Shown in pieces: positions 1 through 49,941 of a DNA stretch of 64,000 nt. Location: positions 35,017,802 to 35,081,801 of the forward strand of contig CM056387.1 in assembly GCA_029718625.1 (NCBI GenBank), written 5' to 3'. The stretch comes from Synaphobranchus kaupii (taxonomy: Eukaryota > Chordata > Actinopteri > Anguilliformes > Synaphobranchidae). Both the position numbers and the translations under genes were made by a program. A model generated the notes under the pieces. It was given only the letters and a program-made list of their open reading frames with translations. It did no database searches and had not been told where the DNA came from. The first letter of the stretch is position 1. Each line of letters starts with the position of its first letter.

Positions 1-122
1 GCATGTGAGTTCCAACAGAAACATTTGTGCCCTTTCCCAAACAGAGCAGTGTACACACTGTGGTCTTCCTTGATGAAACGAGGAGGCAAAAGACGGAAAA
101 AGGCAGCCAAAGCCAAGCTTAC

Positions 123-175
123 TTGTACAGCCACTCGGTCAGGAAATCACAGGGGTTAAATCTGGTTCTCTTCCT
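123..175 (-). CDS. iqck: IQCK exon 4 (DPY30-like segment)
   Basis: 53 nt, entry phase 0, two bases left at the GTAAGC donor. It encodes RKRTRFNPCDFLTEWLY, the most conserved block of the family. Confidence 0.75.
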
Positions 176-1795
176 CTGGAAAAGACAAGGCGGAAAAATA
201 ACCTCAGGTGGAGAGGAAGGAACTGACGTGGTGTCAGAGCTGATGGAGGAGCCAAACACTACACAATGTAGGCCAACGGTACCACAGTCTAGTTTAATAC
301 GGAGCAATGTGCAGTAATGTAAAGTTGTTGAATATAGTGTGGTGTAATGTAGTGTATTGTAGGGCATTTAAATGTAGTGTAATCCTCTGAAATGTAGAAC
401 AAGGTGAAATGTTTTCACGTAAAGCAGGATAATATAGTGTTATGTAGCACAGTGTAAAGCAGTTGAATGCAGTTTAGAGTCATATAGTGTTATGGAAGGT
501 AAGGTAAAGTATTTGAATGTGGTTTGGTATAATGGTGCATTTCAGTATTATATAAAGCGGTTTAATGCAGTATAGTGCAATACAGAGCAATGCAACATTA
601 TGTAAAATAGCTTAATGTAGTGTAATGTAGCATAATGCAGTTTAGTTCGAAAGTGCTGTTGTGTAGAGAGTAGTGTGTAATTTGTGATGACCTCCAGGCA
701 CTGGTGTCTCTGAGCCTCTTTCAGCATCGCCTCTAGTCCAGGTAGCAAAACTGGGAAAACCGTCTCTTCCAGCAACTGTGTTGTGGAGCCTGAGGAAGCA
801 GGGATCGAGGGAAGGAGGGAGAGGGAGAGGAAGAGAGAGAGAATTCAGAAAATTCAATGTTCCATGATGCTCACTTTGCAGTAATATTGCAGCAGTGTTG
901 TTCTAGTGTTAGGGAATCACTGCAGAAAGGCAATGCGTAAGGACAGCTTTCATTGCTCTTTATGCAAAAAACTGTTATAAACAAAGGGAAGTTTATCTCA
1001 GTGACAATCCGTTAGACTTTAATCAATATTTGTCAGTACAGCAGCAGTTATCCATATTGGCCTGTCATAGTGAGAAACAAGGATGGCAGTGGCTTAAGTT
1101 GCACAATAGCGCCATCATTGTGTCCAGCCAAGGGTATGATGATTCCTGGAGCTCACTTTGCTGAAGCACAGATGGGGGGGTCGAAGGGGTGGAGTGGGGG
1201 CCACAGTTTTCAGAGGACAGAGGCTTCTCCAGCATGGAGTACCCGGCCAGTGCAGGGTGACTCAGCAGTGGGCCCACTTCCCTGAATGGATTGTCGTCCA
1301 CTGCTACCTAGAGGAGCCATGGGTGCATCATATGTATGCAGCAAGTTATCAACCTGAGATGCATGCTCAAGAGCAGCAGAAGTAGCTCAAATAAGTATTG
1401 TAAATCAAAAGGTACCGACCAACATTGAGGCATACGTGCTTTAGCTATGTACGACGAAATCACCTTTGCAGCCATGAGCCCGTAGAAAACGGGTGTGTGT
1501 TTGCTTGCGCTGTACTGCGACACTTCGGTGCTCACGGAACTGCTATCTGCCCAGACATCTCCCGGTGGGCAGGGCTGTTCCAGCTCGTATTCTGTTTGGA
1601 AGACACACGCAAATCAGCCGTGAAACTCACGCATAAGTCGAATACCAACTCACTTAAAAAAAAAGAGAAAGAAGTGACGGTGCTACTATGCACGCATTTT
1701 GAATTTAGAACGCACAAGAGAAATGTACCTTCACATATCTGTTGCCATAAAGATTTCTTCGTGCCAATAACACGAGCCATCGCAGACTTTTGCAT
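123..1795 (-). CDS. iqck: IQCK-like gene, 5' part (four coding exons, runs off left edge)
   Basis: Four minus-strand exons join in frame: 1729-1795 (start ATG at 1795), 1157-1300, 692-789 and 123-175, each with AG acceptor and GT donor. The last exon leaves two bases and a GTAAGC donor, so the gene continues past base 1. The diagnostic segments are KKSLWQQICE in exon 1, LLEETVFPVLLPGLEAMLKE in exon 3 and RKRTRFNPCDFLTEWLY in exon 4. From family knowledge these match human IQCK (segments like FPVLLPGM and CDFLTEWLY), a DPY30-like fold followed by an IQ motif; the IQ part would lie outside the window. IQCK is poorly characterised and is usually linked to cilia or sperm. Exon 2 is little conserved and is supported mainly by splice signals and phase. 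A second in-frame ATG at 1780 is an alternative start. The rest of the gene cannot be seen. Confidence 0.72.
290..660. repeat. Degenerate TGTAGTGTAA-type tandem repeat
   Basis: Diverged copies of a roughly 10-bp unit (TGTAGTGTAA, TATAGTGTTA, AATGCAGTTT) fill the IQCK intron between exons 4 and 3. Confidence 0.6.
692..789 (-). CDS. iqck: IQCK exon 3
   Basis: 98 nt; the acceptor CCTCAG precedes it and a GTCATC donor follows. It encodes ...TVFPVLLPGLEAMLKEAQRH... and ends exactly in phase with exon 4. Confidence 0.75.
1157..1300 (-). CDS. iqck: IQCK exon 2 (weakly conserved)
   Basis: 144 nt, open in the frame required by both neighbours, GTGAGC donor, acceptor GTAGCAG. The product is proline/serine rich toward its end. 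Support is phase and splice sites rather than similarity. Confidence 0.5.
1729..1795 (-). CDS. iqck: IQCK exon 1 with start codon
   Basis: 67 nt from the ATG at 1795 to a GTACAT donor. It encodes MQKSAMARVIGTKKSLWQQI and onward; the LWQQIC segment resembles the LWEQIC segment near the human N-terminus. Confidence 0.65.
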
Positions 1796-1880
1796 TGGTT
1801 ACTATAAACGATTTCGGGAATGTGGGTTGCTAAGGAAGTGTCATACTACTTCCGGAGATATCAGACAAAGCTTCTGTACC
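1796..1880 (-). promoter_or_regulatory. Candidate IQCK promoter
   Basis: Read on the minus strand, the bases just upstream of the start codon carry CCGGAAGT (ETS type) and a CCAAT-like CCAATG. No TATA box is seen. The call rests on motif content and position only. Confidence 0.35.
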
Positions 1881-3936
1881 ACGATTTCAAATTTCCTAAC
1901 TAGCTAGGATTAAATACATTTTAATCTATGGATGGAAATAAAACATTGTTTTGTAACGTGTGTCGTTTATTGCTCCAAATCAGGTGTATAATATAGAATA
2001 TAGTGAGCTATTTGCGAGTAAACATAGCTGTCAGATAATTTGCTACTTTGCATTTGATACGGCAGATTCGATATAATTTACATTTTAAAACGCGTCTTCT
2101 TTTTTTAAAAAGCGTGTCTTTTATCCTAAATTTAAAGTTTACCGTAGATAATTCAGCAGATTAAAATCGCGAAAGATATGAGGCTAATAGATACATAATT
2201 TATCTAAATAGATAGCGAATTTGGTATCATTGTGAGCTAGCAAGCTGCTTTGTTAACATTTCAATTTGGTTTCATCGAGTATTTCAGAGTTACAAATACA
2301 TACATTATACAGTAAGTGTATATGATCCATAGATATAATCCAGCTGTTTTCTACCGAGCTAACATGACTATCAAAATAGTCAGTTGGCAATAAATTCATG
2401 GTAGTCATGAGGTTGCGCATGACCGCCAACAGATGGCAGTATTGTGCCGCTTTCATGCAGTGTGCGTGGTATCGGGATTCTATTGGTGCAAGTGTTCATT
2501 TATGTAGCCAACGTGTTTATTGGTGTCTCAGTGAACGAGTTATCTTCCCTGCCAGATGGCTACACCGGTTACTTGGTTACTATGAAGACCACCAAAAACA
2601 CAAGCGTCTCAACAATGGCTGCAGGCTAGAAAAAGCATCCATGATCTAATGGGAGATGAGATGTATCTGAAAGAACAGGGGGGAGGGGGTGAAAACAAAG
2701 ATGGCAGATGCAGCACCAGCTAAAGGCTGTGGATTCCACTACCCAGGGGAACAGCGCTATTAGAAGACCAAAGAAGAAAAGACGTGGAAAAAGCAGGGAG
2801 AAATAAGTGGTCAGTAATCAGTGGTCAGTAATCACCCTGCTGTTACTGTAATTATTAATGCAAAAGTGTATTTCTTATGCCTTATTTTCATTAATAATCG
2901 TTCCTTTTCCCCCCAATTTGCTATGGCCAATCACAATTATTTTTTGGAACCATATGCAGCCCGCTAACACAACTTTATAATAATTATAATAATATAGCAC
3001 CTTTATTACATAGGATGCATCACAAAGTGCTTCATATATTCTACATGTATTCAAACAGCTGAGTTGCACAGTCTGTATGCTAGAGGCTTGTGAAGCTAAC
3101 CTAGCACAGGTGAGAAGGTGCTGGAGGAGTTGGAGACAGGACCTCTAGCACCTGTCCAACCAAGTGGGGGATACACGCAACCAACAGTGCTTTAAAAACA
3201 ATCAATTTTAAATATTGTAGCGTATTGTATATTGCTACTGTAAATATGTCTAAAATCCATGTTTTGTTGTAAAATGCAAATGATATACTGCTGTGTGAAT
3301 GATATACTGATGTCCTTTTTTTCATTTATTTTTTGTAATTTGTGATTTGAAAAGCAGTCATTTTCTAATGAAGTATTGCATTTTGCATGGGAAGTCTCCC
3401 TTTTTGAAGGGGTATTGAGTCATCTCCATATGCAGGGGGGTGTGCTTTCAATGGTCAAAGATTTGCGTTAATGAATTTGCAGTCAACTGAATGTCTTATT
3501 TTCAAGCAGGTCAACAGTCGTTAAAACCATACATTTGTTTGAAACTTAGTTGAATGCGATTCCTTTAAGTCAAACTTTGGAATTATGTGGCCAAAAAATG
3601 TCCAGCATGACACCAGAAGTGCAGTTGGTGTCGATTCTCTGATTTCTCAACTAGGGGGCGCTAAAGGTTATCTAAATGACTGTGGCAATCAGACCAACCT
3701 TGAGTTTCAGACATGGTTTAATGCATGGAAGACGCAAATAAAAATCAGTTATATCCTATTTGCTTTTCATAGGTTTTTTAATTTTTAGCCTTAAAATTAG
3801 CCTTAAAAACAACTATAAAATGCCAGGTTCAATCTTCATTTTGACAGTGTATGTCACATATTTACATTTTAAAATAACTATATTAGTAAAAAGCTTTTAC
3901 TACATTAGAAGGGTTTTGGCCATGCAAAACTGTGTA

Positions 3937-3970
3937 TAATGGGAATTTACCGTAGTAAATTCCCATTATG
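3937..3970. repeat. Short perfect inverted repeat
   Basis: ATAATGGGAATTTA and its exact reverse complement are separated by about six bases. This could form a hairpin or be the core of a small palindromic element; nothing else supports a function. Confidence 0.6.
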
Positions 3971-5977
3971 AGTCACAAACAAACCTGCCACAATTGCCAA
4001 AGAGCTGGCTCAACTTACTTTTGGTTTCAAAATGTTTATGCCCCTTAGCCCACACACAGACACACACTCAAAAATTAACCCATCACTGTCTACAATTTTT
4101 TAGAAATTCACCAAAATCACAAACAGACACCTTCCTGGTGGTTGTAACACCAATGAAATGCATAAACCTCCTGTAACACGGTTCGGCAGTATCACAGAAA
4201 TGAATCTGTCTGACGCGCTCACGTCAGCACTCAACAACGGAACGAGATAAGGAAAACACATTTCTTCTACTGATGAAATTACAGCCGGGAAAAATCTGTT
4301 CCGTTTATTTCCTTATTCTCCTGGTCAGCTGCTGACAGCTCACACGATTCGAGTTGAATACTGTGACTTGTTATCGCTGCCATGGCAATACAGCTCCACC
4401 ATGCACATATCTCCCTAATTTGCTTAAGATACGCCTTTATCTAGGGTGATTTACATACTTATATTTGACATATTTCCATTTTGAGCTGGATATATCCCGG
4501 GGTGATTTTTTACGATACCGTTACCTGTTACGACTATACTATATAGGCTACATGTAGCACCGCAATACACTAAACCCTGGCGTCAACATTGAGGAGTCGT
4601 TTGTTATTTTTCTTGCTCTTTCTTCCTATGTAATCTTCCCACATACCGTAGTATAGCCTGTCATAAACTACTGCATTTAAATCAGTGCCATTTACCCAAA
4701 CGTGGCAAACCAGCAAAAGCAAAAAAGTCTGAATATGAAAAATTAAAATACCCTTTATTGCCCTTTAGATTTGGGGAAATGTAGGCTAGCATGCATTAAA
4801 AGCTCTCAAAAATTAAATTCTTTATTTGAGCATTTCCAAAGCAGTTTACCCTTCTTACAACAGCGACAAAAAATATAATTAATTTATTTAAAAAAAACAA
4901 AAACAAACAAAAAACAAACACCTGTACTGTCCCAAGACGGTTCCAAATTTGGACTGAAAAGCATTTTTTACAAAAATACATTGCACCAAGTCCTATTTTC
5001 TCATCAATGCATTGCTATTAAAAAATAAATAGTGCCGTGAACAACAACCTAGTTAAAGTCTAGGTAGTTTTTTTTTTAAAGTTTTTTTTTTTTTTTTTTT
5101 ACAGTGCAACCCTTATTTGAGAGGGTCACGCCACAAAGAAATAGACAGGCTATTTTTTAGCCTTAACATGTTCAAATTCGTTTTTTGTACAAATTTCAAG
5201 GACTTGAGCAAAACATATTCCTTTAACGAACGGTAGCAGTGCTTCTTTCAGAACCAAACTAAAACATTTAAGTCAAATAAAACTACAATGGCAAAGTAAT
5301 AATATTAACCATAATAATAACAGTAACAATAATAGTTATAATAATGACAGGGTTTACCCTTTTTTCAAAGCAACACTGATATTAGCGGATTTTAAAAAGA
5401 CAAGACTATTAACAGTAAAATATACAGTTTACATTCCTGTGCGGTTTCTGGGCAAGCAAACCCTTAAGAGGTCCATTATGACTGTGATATATAACCAGAC
5501 ATTCTGTTATCTCTCAGGGACTGATACATGGGTTGCTGAAGCTACAGCATACAGCCTTGACTCTAACACATCAACTAAAATACATTATCTCCTCTATGTG
5601 TGTCACTAACTGTACTCTCCCACTGTCCTACTGTAATCATTTAAAGTTCAGGTCAGAAAATGGCAAGATTATTAAAAAAAAGAAAGCCTTTAATGCCTTT
5701 AATGAGCTTCTGTGAGCTTTGCATTCCTGTCCATATCCTGTACACATTCAAGGACTGCCGATATGGAGGCCTGTATAATATCGAGAGAGAGAGAAAGAAA
5801 GAGAGTGAGAGCACTTTGACTTGACATGATGCTCTGTGGTAAAGTGTAATGGGGGGCAGTGATGCTGGCCACCTTTATGCCTGTAGACATTCCGCACGCC
5901 ATGAGGCTACACCACACAAACTGCACCAGTGTGCGGAACTGTGTCCCGAGATAGGTAAGCATCTATATACTCTCTAA

Positions 5978-6366
5978 TCTCCAACCTGTGGCCTCACTTA
6001 GGTATGCTTCTTCATCCCCTCGAACCTCCAACCTGTGGCCTGACTTGGGCATGCTTGTACATCCCCTCGAACCTCCAACCTGTGGTCTAACTTGGGCATG
6101 CTTCTACATCCCCTCAAACCTCCAACCTCTGGCCCAACTTGGGCATGCTTCTAGACCCTTGAACCTCCAACCTGTGGCTTGACTTGGGCATGCTTCTACA
6201 TCCCCTCAAACCTCCAACCTATGGCATGACTTGGGCATGCTTCTAGACCCTTGAACCTCCAACATGTGGCCTGACTTGGGCATGCATGTACACCCCCTTG
6301 AACCTCCAACCTGTAACTTGACTTGGGCATGCTTGAACTTCCCCTCGAACCTCCAACCTGTGGCCC
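5978..6366. repeat. Minisatellite, about 46-bp unit, roughly 8 copies
   Basis: The unit reads CCTCGAACCTCCAACCTGTG followed by GCCTGACTTGGGCATGCTTCTACATCC-type sequence; some copies are shortened. It makes long open frames on both strands that are artefacts of the repeat. Confidence 0.9.
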
Positions 6367-6769
6367 ACAAAAGGGGGGTGTGAGGGAAAGGGGCTCCACG
6401 GTCTTCGACAAATGAGAGCTTGCAACGTCCAAGTTAAGAGAAGTTAAGTTGAAGTGAAACTACAAGTGAAGCTAAAACAAAACCAAACAATATCAAGTAA
6501 GAAGAATGGAAAGAGAGAAGTGAACAGAAAGAGTCCTCCATCTCAAGGTAAGGACACAGGCGGCAGTGCAGGACATTCCGGGCGGGGCAGGGGGGGGGCT
6601 TCTCCGGGTCTCCTGACCCGGGGTCCGTCCGGGATAGGGGAAGGTGGGGTGGGGGGAGGGGACATCAGTGCAATGTTGAGATGTGAAGTGGGACAGAGGG
6701 GCTATCGGACGTCCTGTTCAGCCATCTGCAATGTTCCCGTCCAGTCTCCTTTCATCTTTCACTTTTCCT

Positions 6770-6775
6770 TTTATT
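6770..6775 (-). terminator. Candidate SUN1 polyadenylation signal
   Basis: AATAAA on the minus strand, about 225 bases beyond the SUN1 stop codon. Placement is plausible; usage is unknown. Confidence 0.4.
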
Positions 6776-6999
6776 TTTGTTTTCTTGTTTTATAGTTTTT
6801 TGTTTTTTTTAAAAGTACCTTCTTCCATTGGGCGCATTCTGTCCAACACTCCCCCTCTCGCCCCGTTCCAGTAAAACGTCAGTAATTTGCGCCACCCCCT
6901 CCTCAGACGGTCCTCCATTATATACAAACAGGGTGGGGGTGGGGGTGGGGGGGTCTCTCTATACATGGGCAGGTGAGATCTCTCCACTCATCCTCTTCC

Positions 7000-44339
<37,340 letters not shown>

Positions 44340-44449
44340 GGTCATTCTTCAATCAGACTGTTAGAGCCGTGGGATTGGATGGGAGGGGGGGGGGGGAGCA
44401 AAGCTTTAGCCCGGAACTCTCGGTAACGCAAACATGCCTAAACGCGCAC

Positions 44450-44495
44450 GCACACACACACACACACACACACAGACACGTACACACACACACAC
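44450..44495. repeat. CA microsatellite
   Basis: Two short CA blocks just upstream of the SUN1 start exon. Confidence 0.9.
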
Positions 44496-47400
44496 ACGAT
44501 TGTTCAGCCTGTCTCCCAGCGCCCATCGGGAAGACGTCAGGAATCAGAAGCCACTGAATCTAGTACACGCAACGGATCAGTGACTCTTTGTCTTAGTTAT
44601 TTCTCTGCGCAATCTCCAGCACCGCGACTCGCTTCTCCTTATCCAACACAGTCAGCGCTGTAGATCTGATCTGGGTTCTCAGCAGAATGCCGTACCAGCA
44701 GCAGCAGATGCATGCTGGGATAGACTGCTTGGGAATCCGGAAGTCTGTCTGCACGGACATACACCAGAATGGAGTTTTCCAAAGCAAACCTCGGGATGCA
44801 CACACCTACGCACGCACTCACACAAACACACAGGCATACCCATCACCTGTGTGCTGCCGTCTGCTCCAGGTAAGCATGCTGGCGTAAACGCAAGCCTACC
44901 CATGGGCTCTAACCTCGTGGAGGAGAAAGGCCTGTATCTAAAACCTGTTTAAAGCCAGCCTATGCCAATAACACCAGCAGATACAGGCCTACTGTTATGC
45001 AATACAACCTCTATGGCAGCAGCTTAAATCAATGGCACTGCCAATATAAAAATGGCTCTCCGTCAGAGCTCTTAATATTTCACAGTTCACTTTCCCTCTC
45101 TGAAAATCCAGGCCTTCCTCCTGTGTGCTGAAATCTTTCATCAATCTGCTTCCAGTGCAGATCAATCAACAACTAGTAACTAACAATGGAGTTCGTCCCT
45201 GTCCGTTCTGTCGTGAGGACAGTATCACCACACGGGACAAGGGGGTTAAAGATGGGACTAGGTCTCCTTCCTCGAAATCCACCGACCGTACTCTAGGTAA
45301 CCTGGGGATTGATGATCTTTGACCAGACCAAACCCAACTTGACTCCCAAAAACTTCCAGCCTCTAAGATTGGACAGAGTTAAGACACGGGCACACAATGA
45401 AAACGTCAAATGCTAGAAGATTAAATCTGCACTGGAGTCGGTGTCATTTTTTACACCATCTTGGCTGGCCATCATAACGCAGCTCGTACTGCGCCGTGCA
45501 GCTTGGGGAAAACATTTTAAGGTAAATAAATAATTCCATAATATTTAACAACTAATGACTACCCGTGCTGGCTCACCTAACTAATACATATCAGATTTTG
45601 GAAGTTGGCATTTCCAAACATTCCCTCTGCAATTTAAGGTTTGGGTCACAACAAAGACCTGTTTCTAAAAGACCCATACAAATACATCCATTCTTAACCA
45701 TACTATTCCTTCTGTACGTGGTATAACCTTGCTCGGGTCTCTCTAATCCCACAGAAGCCACAGTCTAATGAACTTAAATACGGGAGAGACAGGCTGAACT
45801 ATTACTGGAAACTCACACTCGCTCTCGGACTCCCCACAGGCGCGCTCACACAATAACACACACGCTGTCGACACATTCAAGTTACTATCAAACACATTGT
45901 ACATTTTTGATTGTTTTTTAAAATTATTTCTCGATGGCTCCTTCTTTCAGAATAAAGTGTGATAATTGAATACTATTAAAACGTATCAAATAGTGTATAT
46001 TAAGGTTTAGACTGATTTTGGCAGCCGTATCTGTGAGCTGTCAGATCACGGCTGTTTGGTGTCGTTGTGTGCATTCACGCGATTTGGTTACACGCAGAAA
46101 TATGAATACCTGCGAGCGGTAATACCCAAACGGCCAACTGCAAGTCAGTCTGCTTGCTGGTTGCTAAATTTAGACTGCAACACTTCAATCGTGTATTCAC
46201 CCGTAAACACATTCAGATTCGCATTTGTGCGTTACACAAATATTCAAAATCCTCAATATATAATGTTCCAAAATTACCGTACGGTGAAATCCGAAATAAG
46301 TGTGTGTCGGATGTGTCTCGAATAAAAGACGAGTGAAATTCATGACCAGAGCACTTGTATTATATTAAAACCCAGGCCCGTGGTTTCGTCGGCTGTCAAC
46401 ACTGACTTCTGAAGAACGGAGCAAAGCAAAATTTAGAAAAACGAACTGAACCTTGAAAATAATCCGCAAAGATACACTACAAGCATGTGCTCCTTCGAAA
46501 AATAATGCTGTCAATATCACAAGTTGCTTTGACTTGCCCGTGTTGTGCTGCGAGTCCATTTGTCTTATATTCTTCTGAGCTTAATCCAGTCGTACAAGAC
46601 TAACACGGCCAAGGAAGATGCGCAAACTTCCAGCCGCATCCCTACACACAAGTCGCGGAACGGTGCATACGGGGTGGGTCCAATGATCCCAACCCTGATC
46701 GGCCTCTGTAAATGTTATTTCCCAGAGCAGAGGTAAAAACTTTGCAAGTTGTCAATGTGTAGCCTAATTCTCAGCCACTAGTAACAGAATTCCAAAATGG
46801 CTTCCCAGACGTAACAAAGCCAGAAGGATCGCCGCCGAGTTGTTCCTCCCACTGGCAGGACTCGCTATTGTCAGTCAGGGAGCACACTTTGAATCTATTG
46901 GAGGAAATCAAAACGCTGCATCCCACCCAACAATGGGAACTTCTTAAGAGAATGATCCAAGTGCAAAATGTGTATGCTATGTAATAAATAGCAACCTACA
47001 TTAGCATATCATATTTTTAAATAGCCTTGAACTCCCCCCAATGGTTCTGGAACCCCCCTGATGAAAGAGAGTTGTTTTTGTTGGAAAGACGCGTCAAGGA
47101 CTTCGTGACTCAATCTCTCCTGACACCAAGATGATATTTGGCCAAGTTTTTTCCCCCCAAACCATTTTGTAACATTCAACCCGCCCATAAAACGTAAATC
47201 AAATTCGTGAAATGTACTAATTCGTGTGCATTTTCCATAATTAAGCAGAATGCATTGCATACATATTCATCAAACAGCCAGAAGTTATGTTTATAAATAA
47301 ATAACTTTTTTTTCTCCGCCGGTTTATTAACTACAAGTTGAATTGATGAAATCTCGGCCGTTGTCCGCGGCACCATGTCGCTGTCACATTTCTGTTGGCT

Positions 47401-47686
47401 GCGCAGCTGTTTACTCCGATCACTCGAGTCATTTATAACCGAGAGGTGGCTCCTGTTACGGACCACGCAGAAGTGCGGAGTCGGAGTGAACGCACGCAAG
47501 AGTTTGCCATTCGCCTCCCAGTATTTCCCCTGCTACGAAGGGGCAACACTGCACAACATGGCACGCCAGTCATAAATCTGATTCAACGATTAACATACCG
47601 AAGGACAACAACGCCAAATAATGTCGCTTGACTGCTACAGATTTGTGTCAAACTATACATACAATAATTAACGTAGGGCTAGCCTA

Positions 47687-47884
47687 CATTTCTGAATTAT
47701 TTGTTATTGTCAGCGTTTCAAGTATAATTATTCAAAAGTTCCACTTGTTTACCGTTTTTATTACAACAAATTTACAATATAGCCTAATTGAGATATATTG
47801 TAAATGTGTTGTAGGCTAATAAAAACAGCAAACAAGTGAAACATTTTAATCACTTGAAACGCTGATAACAATAATTCAGAAATG
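47687..47884. mobile_element. Palindromic MITE, about 198 bp
   Basis: CATTTCTGAATTATTTGTTA and GCGTTTCAAGT on the left are mirrored by ACTTGAAACGC and AATAATTCAGAAATG on the right; the inner TTCCACTTGTTTACCGTTTT arm is also inverted. Confidence 0.8.
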
Positions 47885-47906
47885 CAAATAAATAAGTGCC
47901 ATAATA

Positions 47907-48444
47907 CACTGCCCGGCCAAAAAAAAAGTCGCACACTGTAATATTTTGTTGGACTGCCTTTAGCTTTGATTATGGCGCACATTCGTCGCGGCATTGTTTC
48001 GACAACCTTATGCAACGTCACAACATTTATTTCCGTCCAGACTTGCATACATTTTTGGCCGAGATCTTGTATTGACGACGGGAGAGTTGAACCACTCCGT
48101 GAAGTCTTCTCCAGCACATCCCAAAGACTTTCAATGGGGTTAAGGTCAGGACTCTGGTGGCCAATTCATGTGTGAAAATGATTCCTCATACTCCCTGAAC
48201 CACTCTTTCACAATTTGAGCCTGATGAATCTTGGCATTGTCGTCCTGGAATATGCCCATTGATGGGATAACCTGGTCATTAAGTACATTCAGGTACTCAG
48301 CTGACTTCATTTTTTTGCTGCGTTGCTGAGCCTAGACCTGACCAATTGAAGCAACCCCAGATCATAACACTGCCTCCAGAGGCTTGTACAGTGGGCACTA
48401 TGCATGACTGGTGCAACTGCGACTTTTTTTTTGGCCGGGCAGTG
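47907..48444 (-). mobile_element. Tc1/mariner element, internally deleted (538 bp)
   Basis: Ends CACTGCCCGGCCAAAAAAAA and TTTTTTGGCCGGGCAGTG are inverted and flanked by TA at 47905-47906 and 48445-48446. The inside, read on the minus strand, resembles part of a Tc1 transposase gene but is truncated and full of stops. Non-autonomous. Confidence 0.88.
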
Positions 48445-48973
48445 TATAATGCGCATATAGTAGCCTACTCACCCATCAGAAAACTGCCTATATGCCAAAT
48501 GTCAAGTCAAAGCGATAAACCGTACTGTATTACGGGTATAACAGCTATCCTAACTGTGTACAACATTAAACGTAATGAGCAATACACATCAACCGAAGAA
48601 ACTAAACCATTTTGGCATTTTTGCTTTACTGTCCTTGTAATTGGGTGTTTTTAACCAAAAGAGACATGCTCACAAGTTCCTGGTCAGTAGCAATATTGAC
48701 GCCACACTAAAAAAATTTTGTGTGTCATGATTCCATCCAACCATGGTCACTTCCTGATAGGGGACGCGACATTTTAGTTTTCTGCACGTACACTCGAAAC
48801 TAGTAGAACTGTAACTGTAGCCTGTTACCTGTGCATTGTATAATTTGACTGATGTGATGGTCAATTGGAAAACAGAAGTATAACCTTTTGTCTGTACAGT
48901 GAGTTTTTTTTCGGACCACAGTTTACTTACTTATCAATAGCCTACATTTGATTATTAAATATAGCCTCACAAA

Positions 48974-49534
48974 TTTAACCTTTATTGAACCAGGAAGTCC
49001 CTTGATATAAAATCTCTTTTTTGAGAGACCTGACCAAGACAGCAACCACCAAAAGAAAAACATTAATACCACAATTCACATAGACAGTTAAAACAATGAC
49101 AATCTTCACCAAAAGTGCTATGCACAAGAGTAATACATTACTTCAGTAGAATAAACATATCTAATTTAAGATAACATTAAATGTTATTCCATGGTGCCAA
49201 GTAAGAAAATGACACTTTCTCAAATTTGGAGATTGCTATGGCAACTTTAAAAACAGGCCACTGAAAAGACCACAAATTGGAACAGCATTCATTAGAAGAC
49301 AGAAGGCCACTTACATAAAGAGGCCGTCTACCCAGACCGGTTCAAGAAAGTTCAAGAAAGAGAAAGTTCAAAAAACAACAGTTCAAGAAAGCCCGGCCCA
49401 TGAGTTTATGTTATGTATTACATGGCTATATGAAGTACCACATACAAGTAAAACTTTCCCATAAAGTAAACACAAGACACTTTGGTAAACAAATAAAAAT
49501 CACTTTAAAAAATCTCTCCAGTATCATATTTTTA

Positions 49535-49571
<37 letters not shown>

Positions 49572-49941
49572 ATGGTGCCCTCTACAAGTGCTTAGGACCA
49601 GCCTAAAAGTTAGCATAAGGCGCAATGATTTACTGACTGACTTTGAATATGTAAACCTGAGGGACGTATGATACAATGAATCAAACCTGCATAGCACCCT
49701 GGATGCAGCATGCAAATACAGTACATCCCCATAGCCGATTATAGACAGAAAGGTGGCTTTGATCGGTTTTTGTCCGCCCAAAAAGGAAAAACTGTGCTTG
49801 CTCCTGAAATGACAGCCCTGTGTTAGTTTGTGACAAAATTTTAAACGTGTGTCTCGCAGCAGTGTCATCAAGCCAAATAACCAAACATTTTAATAAGGAC
49901 ACCTTTTCAATTAAAAAAAAGGTGTCCCCCAAAACAACCAA
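48974..49941 (-). mobile_element. LINE 3' fragment
   Basis: The minus strand near 49590-49740 encodes IIGYGDVLYLHAASRVLCRF then DSLYHTSLRFTY, the C-terminal reverse-transcriptase region typical of fish non-LTR elements (YGDVLY-HA-S...YHSALRF). The region to 48974, with CCAGGAAGTCCCTTGATATA, resembles the 3' UTR seen in dispersed fish repeats. Heavily truncated and frameshifted. Confidence 0.65.
49541..49566. repeat. TA microsatellite
   Basis: About 13 TA units inside the LINE fragment. Confidence 0.95.

Larger units (their letters stand above)
1881..6999. other. Intergenic DNA between IQCK and SUN1
   Basis: Mostly AT-rich single-copy-looking sequence with no gene I can support. It contains a perfect 14-bp hairpin near 3937-3970, long T and A runs near 5070-5100, a minisatellite at 5978-6366 and a GC/GT-rich stretch before the SUN1 3' end. 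Confidence 0.6.

Noticed and set aside
1425..1907. 160-codon plus-strand frame
   Set aside because: It overlaps the IQCK first exon antisense, has no family signal, no Kozak or splice support, and AT-rich composition.
5699..5962. 87-codon minus-strand frame with hydrophobic segments
   Set aside because: Partly encoded by a TC-rich run and without convincing acceptor or donor sites; no recognised family.
47190..47499. Coding SUN1 upstream exon near a TATAAAT on the minus strand
   Set aside because: The TATA-like site is real but no frame joins to the known start exon; kept only as an alternative promoter possibility.
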